Shown here: positions 43,623-53,215 of the stretch, one piece after another
Layout: the number at the start of each line of letters is the position of its first letter
Position numbering within the stretch: position 1 is the stretch's first letter
Assembly: GCA_024693025.1 (NCBI GenBank)
Contig: JAILLS010000083.1
Location: 1-64,000, forward strand
Source of the DNA: Succinivibrio sp.
Lineage (GTDB): Bacteria; Pseudomonadota; Gammaproteobacteria; Enterobacterales; Succinivibrionaceae
Length of the DNA stretch: 64,000 nucleotides
Direction of reading: 5' to 3'
Position numbers and translations under genes: made by a program
The notes under the pieces: model-generated
Databases searched by the model: none
What the model saw: the letters and a program-made list of their open reading frames with translations, nothing else
What the model was told of the DNA's origin: nothing

Positions 43623-45308
43623 TTAATCAGTTAACCGATGCTGTTTGAGATAGCGGCGCATCACCTTGCCTACCGGTGATTTAGGCAGACGCGGCACAAA
43701 CTCAATAATCTTAGGGCGCTTGTAGCCGGTCAGATACTGCTTGCAGAAATCCAGGACATCCTGCTCAGTAAGCTGAGGATCCTTTTTGACGATAAAGAGC
43801 TTGATGGCTTCACCGGTCTGCTCTGAGCTGACACCGATGCAGGCACATTCCAGGATCTTGTTATTCTGCGAGACCACATCTTCAATTTCTGACGGATAGA
43901 CATTAAAGCCTGAGACAATGATCATGTCCTTAATCCGGTCGATGATCTTCAGATATCCGCCCTCGCACCAGACGGCCACATCTCCGGTACGCAGCCACTT
44001 GCCGTCCATGACCTGCGAGCTTTCCTGATCTTTATTAAAATAGCCGAGCATGACCTGCGGCCCCTGAAATTCAAGCTCACCTGGGGTATTGAGATCCCAA
44101 ATCTCCTGTCCCTGATTGTCGACAATGCGCGCCAGAGTATTAGGCAGCGGAATGCCTATCGAGCCGTTATAGACATGCGAGGTATGCGGATTCACGCAGG
44201 TGACCGGTGAACATTCGGTAAGACCGTAGCCCTCCAGAATATGTTTGCCGGTGGCCTGATAAAAACGTTCAGCAACTCCCGACTGAATCGCCGCTCCACC
44301 TCCGATGGCAAGCTTAAGCTGAGGCAGCGACTTAGGCGTGAGCAGACCATGGTTGAGCATGGTGTTGTACAGCGTATTCACGCCGGTCATCAGGGTAATG
44401 TCAGGATGTCTGCGGATAATCTTTGCGAGCATCTTCATTCTGCGCGGATCGAGCACCAGGATATTGGTGACCGCCAGACTGAAGGCCAGCATCAGATTCA
44501 CGGTCATGGAAAAGACATGATAGATAGGCAGCGGCGTAAGGATCACCTCCCTGCCGTTCTGCAGCACCATGCCGTACATATGCGTCAGCTGCGCGACATT
44601 GGCAATGATATTGCCATGAGTCAGCATGGCCCCCTTAGGCTTGCCGGTGGTACCGCCTGTATACTGCAGAAAAGCCACATCATCGCTGTGCATCACCGGG
44701 GTATCGCAGGGCAGTTCCCGTCCTTCACGCAAAGCCTGCTTAAAGGGGATCACCCGGCTGTGGTCATAGGCACCGACCATCCGTTTGATGCTGCGCATGA
44801 AAAAGTTGATAAAGCTGCCCTTCAGCAGCCCCAGCATATCGCCAAGTCCGGTCACGATCAGGTGGTCAACCTCTGTATCACTCAGGATTTCCTGCAGATT
44901 GCGCGCGCACATTTCAAAGGCGATCACGGCCTTGGCGCCGCAGTCCTTAAGTACGCTCTGCATTTCACAGGCCGTATAGAGAGGATTGATATTGACTACG
45001 ATGAGCCCGATTTTCAGGGCGGCAAACACGGCCACCGGATACTGCAGGATATTAGGCAGAATGATCGCCAGCTTATCCCCGCGCTTGAGCTTGCAGCGCT
45101 GCTGCAGAAAGGCCGCCAGATTGCCGACCTCAAAGGACAGCTGCTGATAGGTCAGCTTATGCTCAAAGCTGATGAACGCTGTCCGTCTCCGATGACTCTT
45201 ACAGACACTGACAAACAGATGATTGATGCTGCGGAACGGCGCCACATCCACGAGCGGCTGCACATCCTCAGGATAACTCTGATACCACGGGGTCTGCGTG
45301 TTTGACAT
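43623..45308 (-). CDS. fadD: Long-chain fatty acid CoA ligase
   Basis: Activates fatty acids to acyl-CoA through an acyl-adenylate; membrane associated. AMP-binding motif YTGGTTGKPKGAMLTHGN is at about residue 215, and the later motifs GYGLTECSPV, LRTGDVAVW and IIDRIKDMIIVSGFNVYPSEIE are complete, with the catalytic lysine in KSPVGKVMRR. 561 residues, the normal FadD length. Part of the gyrA-serC-fadD-rnd run; it begins nine bases after serC. In a fermenting organism it may serve membrane-lipid salvage rather than beta-oxidation (inference). Confidence 0.95.
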   Translation of the reverse strand: MSNTQTPWYQSYPEDVQPLVDVAPFRSINHLFVSVCKSHRRRTAFISFEHKLTYQQLSFEVGNLAAFLQQRCKLKRGDKLAIILPNILQYPVAVFAALKIGLIVVNINPLYTACEMQSVLKDCGAKAVIAFEMCARNLQEILSDTEVDHLIVTGLGDMLGLLKGSFINFFMRSIKRMVGAYDHSRVIPFKQALREGRELPCDTPVMHSDDVAFLQYTGGTTGKPKGAMLTHGNIIANVAQLTHMYGMVLQNGREVILTPLPIYHVFSMTVNLMLAFSLAVTNILVLDPRRMKMLAKIIRRHPDITLMTGVNTLYNTMLNHGLLTPKSLPQLKLAIGGGAAIQSGVAERFYQATGKHILEGYGLTECSPVTCVNPHTSHVYNGSIGIPLPNTLARIVDNQGQEIWDLNTPGELEFQGPQVMLGYFNKDQESSQVMDGKWLRTGDVAVWCEGGYLKIIDRIKDMIIVSGFNVYPSEIEDVVSQNNKILECACIGVSSEQTGEAIKLFIVKKDPQLTEQDVLDFCKQYLTGYKRPKIIEFVPRLPKSPVGKVMRRYLKQHRLTD

Positions 45309-45317
45309 AGTTTTTCC

Positions 45318-46406
45318 TTAGCCGTTGGCCTTGGCAAAATCCTGCATAAAATCAACCAGCGCCTGCACGCCTTCAAGCGGCATGGCATTGTAGATGGAAG
45401 CCCGCATGCCGCCTAAGACCTTATGCCCTTTAAGTCCAATCAGACCATGCTCTTTGGCCTCAGAGAGGAACTTGTTGTTGAGCACGTCATTCTTAAGGGT
45501 GAAGACCACATTGACGCGGGAGCGATCCTTAGGATCGATGACCGAATTGTAGAAGCTGGTGCTGTCCAGATATTCATACAGCAGTCTGGCCTTCTGGATA
45601 TTGCGTTTTTCAAGCGCTTCTACTCCGCCCAGATTCTTGATCCACTTGAACACCAGATAGGCCATATACCAGGAGAAGGTGCACGGGGTATTGAACAGCG
45701 AGTCATACTGATTCATCACCGTCCAGTCGAGGATGGATGGACAGTACTTGCGGCTGTGCCCGAGCAGATCCTCTCTGACAATGGCGATCACCAGGCCAGC
45801 CGGCGCCACGTTCTTCTGCACGCCGAAGACTATCGCGCCAAAGCGGGACACATCAATGCTGCGGGTCAGAATGTTGGAGGACATATCAGCCACCAGAGGA
45901 ACCGAGCCTAAATCAGGCAGCTCAAAGAGCTCCAGGCCATTGACGGTTTCATTGAAGCAGACATAGGCATATTCAGACTGCGGGCTCAGGCGCATCTGCG
46001 CATAGTCCACACTGTAGATGCCGCGGGAGTTGCGCTGGGCACATTCATGCAGCACCGCATTGCCAAAGCGCTCGTGGCACTCCTTATAGGCCTGCCTCGA
46101 CCAGTGACCGGTGACGAAATAGTCGCAGACTCCGTTCTCCGAGAGCAGATTAAGCGGCACGGCCGCAAACTGTCCCCTTCCGCCTGACTGCATAAAGAGC
46201 ACCCGATAGTTATCCGGGATCTTCAAAAGTTCCCGCAGCAGCTGCTCTGAATTTTTGGCAATCTCATCAAATTCCTTGCTGCGATGCGAGGACTCGATAA
46301 TGCCGATGCCGGTACCTGCATAATCACAGAACTCGGCCTGCGCCTGCTGCATTACCTCTGGAGGCAGCATGCAGGGGCCTGCCGTAAAATTCCAAACCTT
46401 ACCCAT
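45318..46406 (-). CDS. serC: Phosphoserine aminotransferase
   Basis: PLP enzyme converting 3-phosphohydroxypyruvate to phosphoserine (serine synthesis) and acting in pyridoxine synthesis. The N-terminus NFTAGPCMLPPEVM is diagnostic. The PLP lysine is in VFGVQKNVAPAG, and GGMRASIYNAMPLEGV ends the protein as expected. ATG 46406 has AGGAG about eight bases upstream; an earlier start lacks one. 362 residues. It follows gyrA by 43 bases. Confidence 0.96.
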   Translation of the reverse strand: MGKVWNFTAGPCMLPPEVMQQAQAEFCDYAGTGIGIIESSHRSKEFDEIAKNSEQLLRELLKIPDNYRVLFMQSGGRGQFAAVPLNLLSENGVCDYFVTGHWSRQAYKECHERFGNAVLHECAQRNSRGIYSVDYAQMRLSPQSEYAYVCFNETVNGLELFELPDLGSVPLVADMSSNILTRSIDVSRFGAIVFGVQKNVAPAGLVIAIVREDLLGHSRKYCPSILDWTVMNQYDSLFNTPCTFSWYMAYLVFKWIKNLGGVEALEKRNIQKARLLYEYLDSTSFYNSVIDPKDRSRVNVVFTLKNDVLNNKFLSEAKEHGLIGLKGHKVLGGMRASIYNAMPLEGVQALVDFMQDFAKANG

Positions 46407-46449
46407 AACACATCTCCTAACGGGCGCTACCTGCGCCCCAGCCAAAAAA

Positions 46450-49362
46450 TTAGTGCGTATCTCCGTTGCTATCTTCCGTGCTGCTCACAGCCTCATCAGT
46501 CCCGCTGCTCTCTGCAGCTGCGGACTCTTCTGCTGCTGCGGCGGCATTACTGATGAACTCATTCTGCTGTCTGAGCTCCTCCTGCAGCGCCTGCTTTTCA
46601 GCAGCTCTGGCCTCGGCTGTCTTGCGGGAGTTAGCCACCACATCCTCGGAGATGGCCTGCACGCCAATCACGCTCTCATCCTCGTTAAGCCGCATCAGGA
46701 TATTGCCTGTAGCGTTGCGGCTGTAGACTCCCACGGCATTGACCGGAGAGCGGATCAGGGTTCCCTTGTCGGTGATCAGCATATATTCTGAATTGTCATC
46801 CACTCTCACCGCGCCGACAATCTGTCCGCGCTTGTCGCTCTCCTTGAGCGCATAGATGCCGCTGGTAGCACGGTTGTGCATGGAAATCTCAAACAGATCC
46901 ATGCGCTTGCCAAAGCCCTTATCGGTAACCAGCAGACACTGATGATTAGGATCGGTAGGAGCAATCACCAGCAGTGACACCACGGTGGCCCCGTCTCTGA
47001 GCCTGATGCCCTTGATGGTGCCTGAGCCGCGTCCGCTCGGTCTTACTCCGGAGCCGCTGTGACGTGAAATCCCCACATCCTCGCTGCTCTCATCCTCGCT
47101 CTCGACGCTTTCGGCACTCTCCAGCTCATTCTCGGCTGCGTCCTTGTCGCGGCCTGAATAGTATTCACAGAAGCGCAGGCAGCGGCCGTTGGAGCTGAAC
47201 AGGAAGACATCATCATCGCCGCCTGAAATCTCCACGCCGATGAGTTCATCGCCTTCCTGCAGGTTCAGGACCTTCAGCGCGTTATTGTTGTTGCGGGCCA
47301 CGAAGCTGTTGAGATCAGAGCATCTGATCTTCTTGACCCGTCCCTGCTTGGTAGCCATAAAGATATAGGTTTCATCATCAAATTCAGGGATCGGCAGCAG
47401 CGTCGTGATCCGCTCGTTCTCCTCGATCTTGAAGAGATTGTTGATGGAGCGGCCGCGCCAGGTGCGGTTATCGGAGGTCGGCAGATCATAGACAATGGTG
47501 ACAAAGACCCGTCCCTGCGAGGTAAAGCACAGCAGACGGTCATGGGTATTGGTCACCACCACATTGGTGATGTAATCCTCATCCTTAAGCTTGGCTGCCG
47601 CCCTGCCATGTCCGCCGCGATGCTGACTCTCATAGGTGGCGATATCCTGATACTTCACATAACCCTGCGAGGACATGGTCACAATCACATCCTGTCTGGC
47701 AATCAGCTCCGCCTTGTCAAACTTGCCTAAATCCACGGTAAAGTCGGTACGGCGCTTATCGTTGTACTCGTTGCGCACCGCCAGCATTTCCTCGCGGATC
47801 ACCTGCCGCATCCGCTCAGGCTTGTTGAGAATCTCCAGATAATTTCTGATATGCTCAAGCAGCTCCTTATAGTCATTGCGGATTTCATCCTGCGCCAGGT
47901 GAGTCAGGCGGGAGAGCTGCAGCGCCAGAATAGCGCGGGCCTGTTCTTCCGACAGGAAATACTGTCCGTCGTGAATACCGCGATCCTCAGGAATGCCCTG
48001 CGGCAGAGAAATATTAATGCCTTCCTCGGTGCGCTCAATAAGCGGCTCGATTTCGGCAGAGTCCCAGGGCTCGGCCATCAGCTTCTGTCTGGCATCCTCC
48101 TGATTCTGCGAGGAGGTGATGAGATCAATCACCCGCTGAATATTGGCCTTAGCGACCATCAGACCTTCATCAATATGAGCCTTGCGGCGATCCTGACGCA
48201 AAAGGAACACGGTTCTGCGGGTCACCACCTCACGGCGGAACTTCACGAATTCGACAAGAATATCCTTAAGCGGCAGCAGGCGCGGATGGTTATGCACCAG
48301 GGCGACCATATTGATGGCAAAGGAGGACTGCAGCAAGGTGCTCTGGAACAGATTATTGAGCACCGCCTCCGGATAGGCGTCCCGCTTGAGATCGATGGCG
48401 ATGCGCACCGGATTGTCCTTATCGGAGAGATCATTGACCTCGGCAATGCCTTCAATCTTCTTTTCCCGTACTAGGGAGGCGATCTGCTTGACGATATCTA
48501 TCTTGTGTACCACATACGGAATTTCATCCACATAGATGGTCTGACGTCCGGACTTATCCGTCTCGATATGGGTGCGTGAGCGGATCACGCAGCGTCCCTT
48601 GCCGGTGGCATAGGCCTGCCTGATGCCGTCATTGCCGACGATGATGCCGCCCGTAGGAAAATCAGGTCCCGGGATATACTTCATCAGCTCGTCAAGCTCA
48701 ATCTGCGGATTATCGAGTACGGCCAGGGCTCCGTCGATCACCTCCATCAGATTATGCGGAGGAATGTTGGTCGCCATACCCACTGCGATGCCTGAGGAGC
48801 CGTTGACCAGAAGATTAGGGAAACGGGTCGGCAGCACTTCCGGGATCTGCTCGTTGCCGTCATAGTTTGGATAGGTATTGACCGTGTCCTTGTCGATATC
48901 CTCGAGCATGAGCTCGGCGATCTTGTTCATCTTGACTTCGGTATAACGCATGGCGGCTGCGCCGTCACCGTCAATATCACCGAAGTTGCCCTGACCGAAA
49001 ATCAGCGGCTCGCGCATGGAGAACCACTGCGTCATGCGCACAATGGTATCGTAAACCGCCACATCGCCGTGCGGATGGAATCGGCCGATCACATCGCCCA
49101 CAATACGGGCTGACTTCTTGGTCTGCCCGGTATGCCAGACCTTCAAATCATACATGTCAAACAGTACGCGGCGGTGTACTGGCTTCAAACCGTCGCGCAC
49201 ATCCGGCAGCGCACGGTCCACAATGACACTCATGGCATAGTCAATAAAGGACTGTTTTAACTCCTCTTCCAAATTGACTAGTTTGACATTGTCATTCAGC
49301 CCTCTGGCACTCAGGCCTGCGGCATTCTGATCCTGATTCTGATCTTGATTCTGGTCGGTCAT
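46450..49362 (-). CDS. gyrA: DNA gyrase subunit A
   Basis: Breakage-reunion subunit of gyrase, which adds negative supercoils. 970 residues. The N-terminus has a QDQNQDQN repeat before the usual start of the winged-helix domain. The catalytic tyrosine is in AAAMRYTEV (Tyr140, equivalent to E. coli Tyr122). The QRDR reads [13 protein letters not shown], so the E. coli Ser83 position is Val101 while Asp87 is kept. In the C-terminal beta-pinwheel the GyrA box is QHRGGHG instead of QRRGGKG. An acidic insert rich in Glu and Ser (about residues 755-775) interrupts the pinwheel, and the tail is acidic. First gene of the serC-fadD-rnd run. Confidence 0.98.
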   Translation of the reverse strand: MTDQNQDQNQDQNAAGLSARGLNDNVKLVNLEEELKQSFIDYAMSVIVDRALPDVRDGLKPVHRRVLFDMYDLKVWHTGQTKKSARIVGDVIGRFHPHGDVAVYDTIVRMTQWFSMREPLIFGQGNFGDIDGDGAAAMRYTEVKMNKIAELMLEDIDKDTVNTYPNYDGNEQIPEVLPTRFPNLLVNGSSGIAVGMATNIPPHNLMEVIDGALAVLDNPQIELDELMKYIPGPDFPTGGIIVGNDGIRQAYATGKGRCVIRSRTHIETDKSGRQTIYVDEIPYVVHKIDIVKQIASLVREKKIEGIAEVNDLSDKDNPVRIAIDLKRDAYPEAVLNNLFQSTLLQSSFAINMVALVHNHPRLLPLKDILVEFVKFRREVVTRRTVFLLRQDRRKAHIDEGLMVAKANIQRVIDLITSSQNQEDARQKLMAEPWDSAEIEPLIERTEEGINISLPQGIPEDRGIHDGQYFLSEEQARAILALQLSRLTHLAQDEIRNDYKELLEHIRNYLEILNKPERMRQVIREEMLAVRNEYNDKRRTDFTVDLGKFDKAELIARQDVIVTMSSQGYVKYQDIATYESQHRGGHGRAAAKLKDEDYITNVVVTNTHDRLLCFTSQGRVFVTIVYDLPTSDNRTWRGRSINNLFKIEENERITTLLPIPEFDDETYIFMATKQGRVKKIRCSDLNSFVARNNNNALKVLNLQEGDELIGVEISGGDDDVFLFSSNGRCLRFCEYYSGRDKDAAENELESAESVESEDESSEDVGISRHSGSGVRPSGRGSGTIKGIRLRDGATVVSLLVIAPTDPNHQCLLVTDKGFGKRMDLFEISMHNRATSGIYALKESDKRGQIVGAVRVDDNSEYMLITDKGTLIRSPVNAVGVYSRNATGNILMRLNEDESVIGVQAISEDVVANSRKTAEARAAEKQALQEELRQQNEFISNAAAAAEESAAAESSGTDEAVSSTEDSNGDTH

Positions 49363-49618
49363 TAAAAATACCTTGCTAATTCAATTTATTCATCGCAAAA
49401 AAAACAGATATATCTTACCATTTAGCTGATTATTTTTCAATAAAATACCGCGGGATTAAGCTCTTTTTAGCTGAATTGTCGATACTTGAACAAAATGAAC
49501 CTGCCTCATAGGATGAAGACATAAATTTCTGAAGACAAGCTTTAAGCATCAGGAGCATAAATGAGCAAGAGTATGGGAACTCCCTGGTGTAGCAGGAGAA
49601 AAGGGCTGCTGACTGATA
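49363..49618. other. Non-coding stretch between gyrA and the second ihfA-like gene
   Basis: AT-rich upstream region of gyrA, likely its promoter area. A 70-codon minus-strand frame at 49430-49642 overlaps the neighbour's terminator and shows no ribosome site or family features. Confidence 0.4.
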
Positions 49619-49642
49619 CAAAAAATGCTCCCTAAAGAGCAT
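49619..49642 (-). terminator. Terminator of the second ihfA-like gene
   Basis: Stem ATGCTC / GAGCAT with a six-base loop, followed on the minus strand by six T, 38 bases past the stop. Confidence 0.75.
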
Positions 49643-49679
49643 CCGTAGACAAGTTTACACTAGCATTGGCCGCAGGCTG

Positions 49680-49964
49680 CTATCTGCCGCAGACCCTTTT
49701 TTTCATTTTAGCCCCGATTTTGAAGGTGGTCACCCTCCTTGCAGTTACTTCAACCTCTTCGCCTGTTTTAGGATTACGCCCGGGACGGGCATTCTTCTCA
49801 CGCAGGATAAAATTGCCAAAACCGGTTAGCTTCACTGGTTCACCCAGTTCCAGACTGTGTGCAATACTTTCAAAAAAAGCATCCACAAAATGCCCTGCCA
49901 GTTCTTTGGGAATGGCATTGCTCTGTACGATACGTTCCGCTATATCTGCCCTTGTTAAGGTCAT
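49680..49964 (-). CDS. Second IHF alpha/HU-like DNA-bending protein
   Basis: 94 residues, clear paralogue of the protein at 32717-33019: [25 protein letters not shown], then [16 protein letters not shown], with the intercalating proline kept. It is shorter at the C-terminus (ends KKRVCGR). The ATG at 49964 gives the standard start ([12 protein letters not shown]); the preceding in-frame 13 codons have no family similarity. The upstream 380 bases are AT-rich. Two alpha-like subunits and no visible beta subunit in the window raise the question of which pairs with which. Confidence 0.85.
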   Translation of the reverse strand: MTLTRADIAERIVQSNAIPKELAGHFVDAFFESIAHSLELGEPVKLTGFGNFILREKNARPGRNPKTGEEVEVTARRVTTFKIGAKMKKRVCGR

Positions 49965-50003
49965 AAAAACTCCTTTGCCCGAGATTGAAGGGTAAGATCG
50001 CAC

Positions 50004-50388
50004 TAATTGTAGCAGAAAAGAATGAGTTATTAGTGAGTTCGACCAATATTTTTAATATTTTTTAAAAAAAAAGTCTATGATCTCTTTGCCTTTTTTCTTG
50101 CAATAGTGAGGCTTTTTGCTGATAAAAATAACGCGTATAAACCTTTTTTTACTTTTAAAAACACTGACTCATGCTAAAATCAGAAGGTGAATTTTTTAAC
50201 ATAAATCAAGGAAATTGTAATCATTAAGCGCACATAAAGTGAAAAAAATTTTCACCTAGCCCAGAACTTTACAGATCTTGCTCAAACTGACAGGGCTCGC
50301 CAGCCCAAAACAGGGATTTTATTAAATAACAAAAAGATATGCAGTCCATACTCTTAGGCTGCAGGGACGTGAAGAGGACCTTGGTCTT
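50004..50388. other. AT-rich non-coding stretch
   Basis: About 385 bases between the second ihfA-like gene and the second chaperone gene. It includes long A/T runs and an inverted pair GTGAAAA/TTTTCAC near 50240. No gene recognised. It probably carries the ihfA-like promoter and the 3' end of the chaperone transcript. Confidence 0.4.
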
Positions 50389-50814
50389 TTAGCTTAGGTT
50401 AACGAGATCTGCCGGGGAGAAGGATTTAGGCTGCTGCAGTCCGCCCTGCTGCAGAAAGACCTTCCAGAACCGCACAGCCGCGATAAAGAGGCTTAACTGA
50501 TCCTCAAACTTCTGATAGGCAAGATCATCTGCCAGCACCCGCGTCAGAGTCAGAAGCCCCTTGCGCTTGTCAAAGCCCAGCGAGCCGAAGGCGCTACCGC
50601 GGCCTAAGTGATTGGCCTGCATCAGATAGCGCAGATTATCCATATCAAGCGGCAGCTCTCCAATCTCGGCGATGATAAACAGCCTCCTCTCATGATGTTC
50701 AAAGAACAGCACATCATCATCAAACTCGGCCGCGCAGGTATGCTCTTTAGACAGAGCAAGACCAGGGGCGCCGAGTCTTTGTCCTAAGGTACTGATAAGT
50801 TCTTCAGCCAGCAT
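50389..50814 (-). CDS. Second CesT-type type III secretion chaperone
   Basis: 141 residues, paralogous to the protein at 81-509 (shared HTCAAEFDDDVLFFEHHERRL-type strand region, MQANHLG, FEDQLSLFIAAVRFWKVFL helix). The class I chaperone family binds effectors in the cytoplasm as dimers. AAGGGG precedes the ATG by six bases. Again no effector or secretion component is adjacent: the left neighbour is an ihfA-like gene and the right neighbour is the divergent rdgC. The orphan position suggests an effector elsewhere in the genome. Confidence 0.75.
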   Translation of the reverse strand: MLAEELISTLGQRLGAPGLALSKEHTCAAEFDDDVLFFEHHERRLFIIAEIGELPLDMDNLRYLMQANHLGRGSAFGSLGFDKRKGLLTLTRVLADDLAYQKFEDQLSLFIAAVRFWKVFLQQGGLQQPKSFSPADLVNLS

Positions 50815-51036
50815 GCTTCACCCCTTGTTCTTCTCACGGTGTACTGATCTTTATTCTACTGTTAATTGCACCTCTGAACTAAGATTAAATCGCAATTTTG
50901 CTCAGTACCGCAAAGTGTTAGGGCGTGCTTTGCGCAGATCGTCCTCTTCTTTGCGCGGCATGCTACGACTTTTCGCGACGGTTTTGCTATCATGGAGAGC
51001 AATCTTATGTGAAGGCTTAACCAAGGATGAATGACG

Positions 51037-51954
51037 ATGTGGTTTAAAAACGCCCGCCTCTATAACGTTGATTTAACTGAACTTAAATCAGTCTTTGACG
51101 ATGAACAGCAACTCAATGACGCCCTGAGCAGCACCTCCTTTACTCCCTGCACGGCCCAGGAGGTTGCCACCAGCGGCTTTATCCCGCTGTTTGGTCCTGA
51201 CACACCCTACTGCTATCGGCAGGGACAGCACTATTTCTGTCAGCTGCAGGAAGAAAACAAGCTGCTGCCGGCCTCGGTGGTCAAAAATGAGCTGGAGAAC
51301 CAGATCAGAATCAAGGAACAGGAGCTCAACCGCAAGGTCAATCATGACGAGCGCAACGCGATGAAGACCGCGGTGCAGAACCAGCTGCTCTCCCGCGCCT
51401 TTACTACAAGACGCACCTATCTCATCTGGATTAATCCCGAGTCGAAGCTGGTCGCCATCGGGGCATCCTCAGCCAAACGAGCCGAAGGCGTGCTGGCCAT
51501 GTTAAGACAGGCTCTGGGCAGCTTCCCGGCTAAGATTCTGCAGCCGCGCTGCGTGGTAGAGGACAGAATGACCGCCTGGCTCTCAGATCCTGCTGAGCTG
51601 CCTGAGCAGTTTGCCTTAGGCACCGACACCGTACTCAAAAGCCCTGCCGAGGAAGGCGGCGTGATCCGAGCCTCCCGCGAGGATCTGACCTCTGAGGAGA
51701 TTGCGGTGCATATCAATTCAGGCAAGGTTTCCACTGAAGTACAGGTAATCTTCAGGGAAGCCGTCTCGCTGGTGCTGACCTCAGATTTAAGCTTAAAGCG
51801 CCTCAAGCTTCTCGATCTCTATCTTGAGCGGATGCTGCCTGAGCAGACGGATGATGAGATTGCCAATCTGCAGGGACAGCTGATCATTCAGGCCGACCTT
51901 TTAAATGAACTCGGCCTTGCCATCATGGAGATCTTTGACTGTGACCATCAGTAG
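51037..51954 (+). CDS. rdgC: Recombination-associated protein RdgC
   Basis: Ring-shaped DNA-binding dimer that limits RecA activity and supports growth when recombination is impaired. The N-terminus MWFKNARLYNVDL and segments FVPLFG-like FIPLFGPD, QLQEENKLLPASVVKNEL and RRTYLIWINPESKL are typical. 305 residues, standard. The ATG at 51037 gives the conserved MWFKN start with AGGA upstream; an ATG two codons earlier is possible. Its end overlaps the start of trhP by 14 bases. Confidence 0.95.
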   Translation: MWFKNARLYNVDLTELKSVFDDEQQLNDALSSTSFTPCTAQEVATSGFIPLFGPDTPYCYRQGQHYFCQLQEENKLLPASVVKNELENQIRIKEQELNRKVNHDERNAMKTAVQNQLLSRAFTTRRTYLIWINPESKLVAIGASSAKRAEGVLAMLRQALGSFPAKILQPRCVVEDRMTAWLSDPAELPEQFALGTDTVLKSPAEEGGVIRASREDLTSEEIAVHINSGKVSTEVQVIFREAVSLVLTSDLSLKRLKLLDLYLERMLPEQTDDEIANLQGQLIIQADLLNELGLAIMEIFDCDHQ

Positions 51955-53197
51955 GAAACCAGAGCTTTTAGCTCCCGCAGGCAGCCTTGAGCATGTCAGA
52001 ATGGCTCTCTCCTATGGAGCTGATGCCGTCTATGCCGGAGTACCGCGCTGGAGTCTGAGAGTGCGCGGCAACGGTTTTTCCCTCGAAGACTTTGCCGAGG
52101 GCATTGCGCTCTCACATCAGCTTGGCAAACGCTTTCATGCCGTGCTCAATGCCATTCCTCACGCCAGACGCACCCAGAGCTTTCTGCCCGCTCTCGATGA
52201 GATCGCCGCCTTAAAGCCGGATGCCTTTATTATGGCCGATCCGGGGCTTATCTCCATAGTGCGCGAGCGCTACCCGGAGATCCCCATTCACCTGTCAGTA
52301 CAGGCCAATACCGTCAATGCCTGGTCAGTCAAATTCTGGCAGAAGATTGGCGTGACCCGCTGTATCCTGGCCCGGGAACTGACCCTGTCTGAGATTGCCA
52401 TGATCCGCGCTGACTGTCCGGATATGGAGCTGGAGGTCTTTGCCCATGGCGCATTATGCATTGCCGTCTCGGGACGCTGTCTCATCTCGGGGCTTTTAGC
52501 CAGGCGCGATGCCAATGTGGGAGCCTGCAACAATGCCTGCCGCTGGGCCTTTAATACCAGAAACATCCGCGTCATGACCGCCGAGCTTGAGGATCAGTTC
52601 AATCATCCCGGTGAATGGATGGAGCTTGAAGAGGATGCCCACGGCTCCTATCTGATGAACTCCAAGGATCTCTGCACGCTGCCTCTTTTGGACAAGCTCA
52701 TGGAGATCGGAGTGGATTCCCTGAAAATCGAAGGGCGCTCCCGCTCTCCTTTTTACAGTGCCATTGTCTCACGCGCCTATCGTCTGGGCATCGATGCTGT
52801 GGCTGAAGGCAGAGACGTGCCTGAGGAAGCGCAGTATCTCGTTAACAGCATCATGTCGCGCAAATACACGACTGCCCTGCTCGTCCCGCATCGTCCCGAT
52901 GAAACGCAGGATTATGAAACCAATACGCCTACCCGCGGCAGACTGGAGATCGTAGGCTCGCTCACCGCTCAGGACACAGACGGCACCCTGACCATCGAGG
53001 TTAAGAACCATTTTGAAAACACCAGCAGGCTGCTCATCAGCACGCCGGAGGGTCTCATTCCTCTGGATGCCTCAGCGCTGTGCGATCTGAAAGGAGAGCC
53101 TCTGAGTGTCGCTAAAGGCTCAGGCTGGACAGTGAAGCTGCCGTGCGACAGACAACTTGATCTGAGCACGGCCGTGCTGCTGTGTGAACAGGACTAG
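51941..53197 (+). CDS. trhP: tRNA hydroxylation protein TrhP (YegQ), U32 family
   Basis: Peptidase U32-type protein needed for prephenate-dependent formation of 5-hydroxyuridine at tRNA position 34. PELLAPAGSLEHVRMALSYG opens the domain. YAGVPRWSLRVRGNGF, HLSVQANTVN, HGALCIAVSGRCLISG and GACNNACRW (cysteines likely binding an iron-sulfur cluster) follow, then NSKDLCTLPLLDKL and LKIEGRSRS. 418 residues. The start is GTG 51941 with GGAG about ten bases upstream, overlapping rdgC; the usual family N-terminus begins at this point. Confidence 0.93.
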   Translation: MTISRKPELLAPAGSLEHVRMALSYGADAVYAGVPRWSLRVRGNGFSLEDFAEGIALSHQLGKRFHAVLNAIPHARRTQSFLPALDEIAALKPDAFIMADPGLISIVRERYPEIPIHLSVQANTVNAWSVKFWQKIGVTRCILARELTLSEIAMIRADCPDMELEVFAHGALCIAVSGRCLISGLLARRDANVGACNNACRWAFNTRNIRVMTAELEDQFNHPGEWMELEEDAHGSYLMNSKDLCTLPLLDKLMEIGVDSLKIEGRSRSPFYSAIVSRAYRLGIDAVAEGRDVPEEAQYLVNSIMSRKYTTALLVPHRPDETQDYETNTPTRGRLEIVGSLTAQDTDGTLTIEVKNHFENTSRLLISTPEGLIPLDASALCDLKGEPLSVAKGSGWTVKLPCDRQLDLSTAVLLCEQD

Positions 53198-53215
53198 TCA
53201 GCCTGCAGGCTGACT
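53196..53215. repeat. Perfect 20-base palindrome at convergent gene ends
   Basis: AGTCAGCCTGCAGGCTGACT is an exact palindrome spanning the last bases of the trhP stop and the final codons of the convergent GGDEF gene. There is no T-tract, so if it is a shared terminator it is atypical. Confidence 0.6.

Noticed and set aside
44241-45305. 354-codon plus-strand open frame opposite fadD
   Set aside because: Shadow of fadD on the other strand: no family features and Gln/His-rich composition typical of antisense frames.
49430-49642. 70-codon minus-strand frame before gyrA
   Set aside because: Overlaps the terminator of the ihfA-like gene and lacks a ribosome site.
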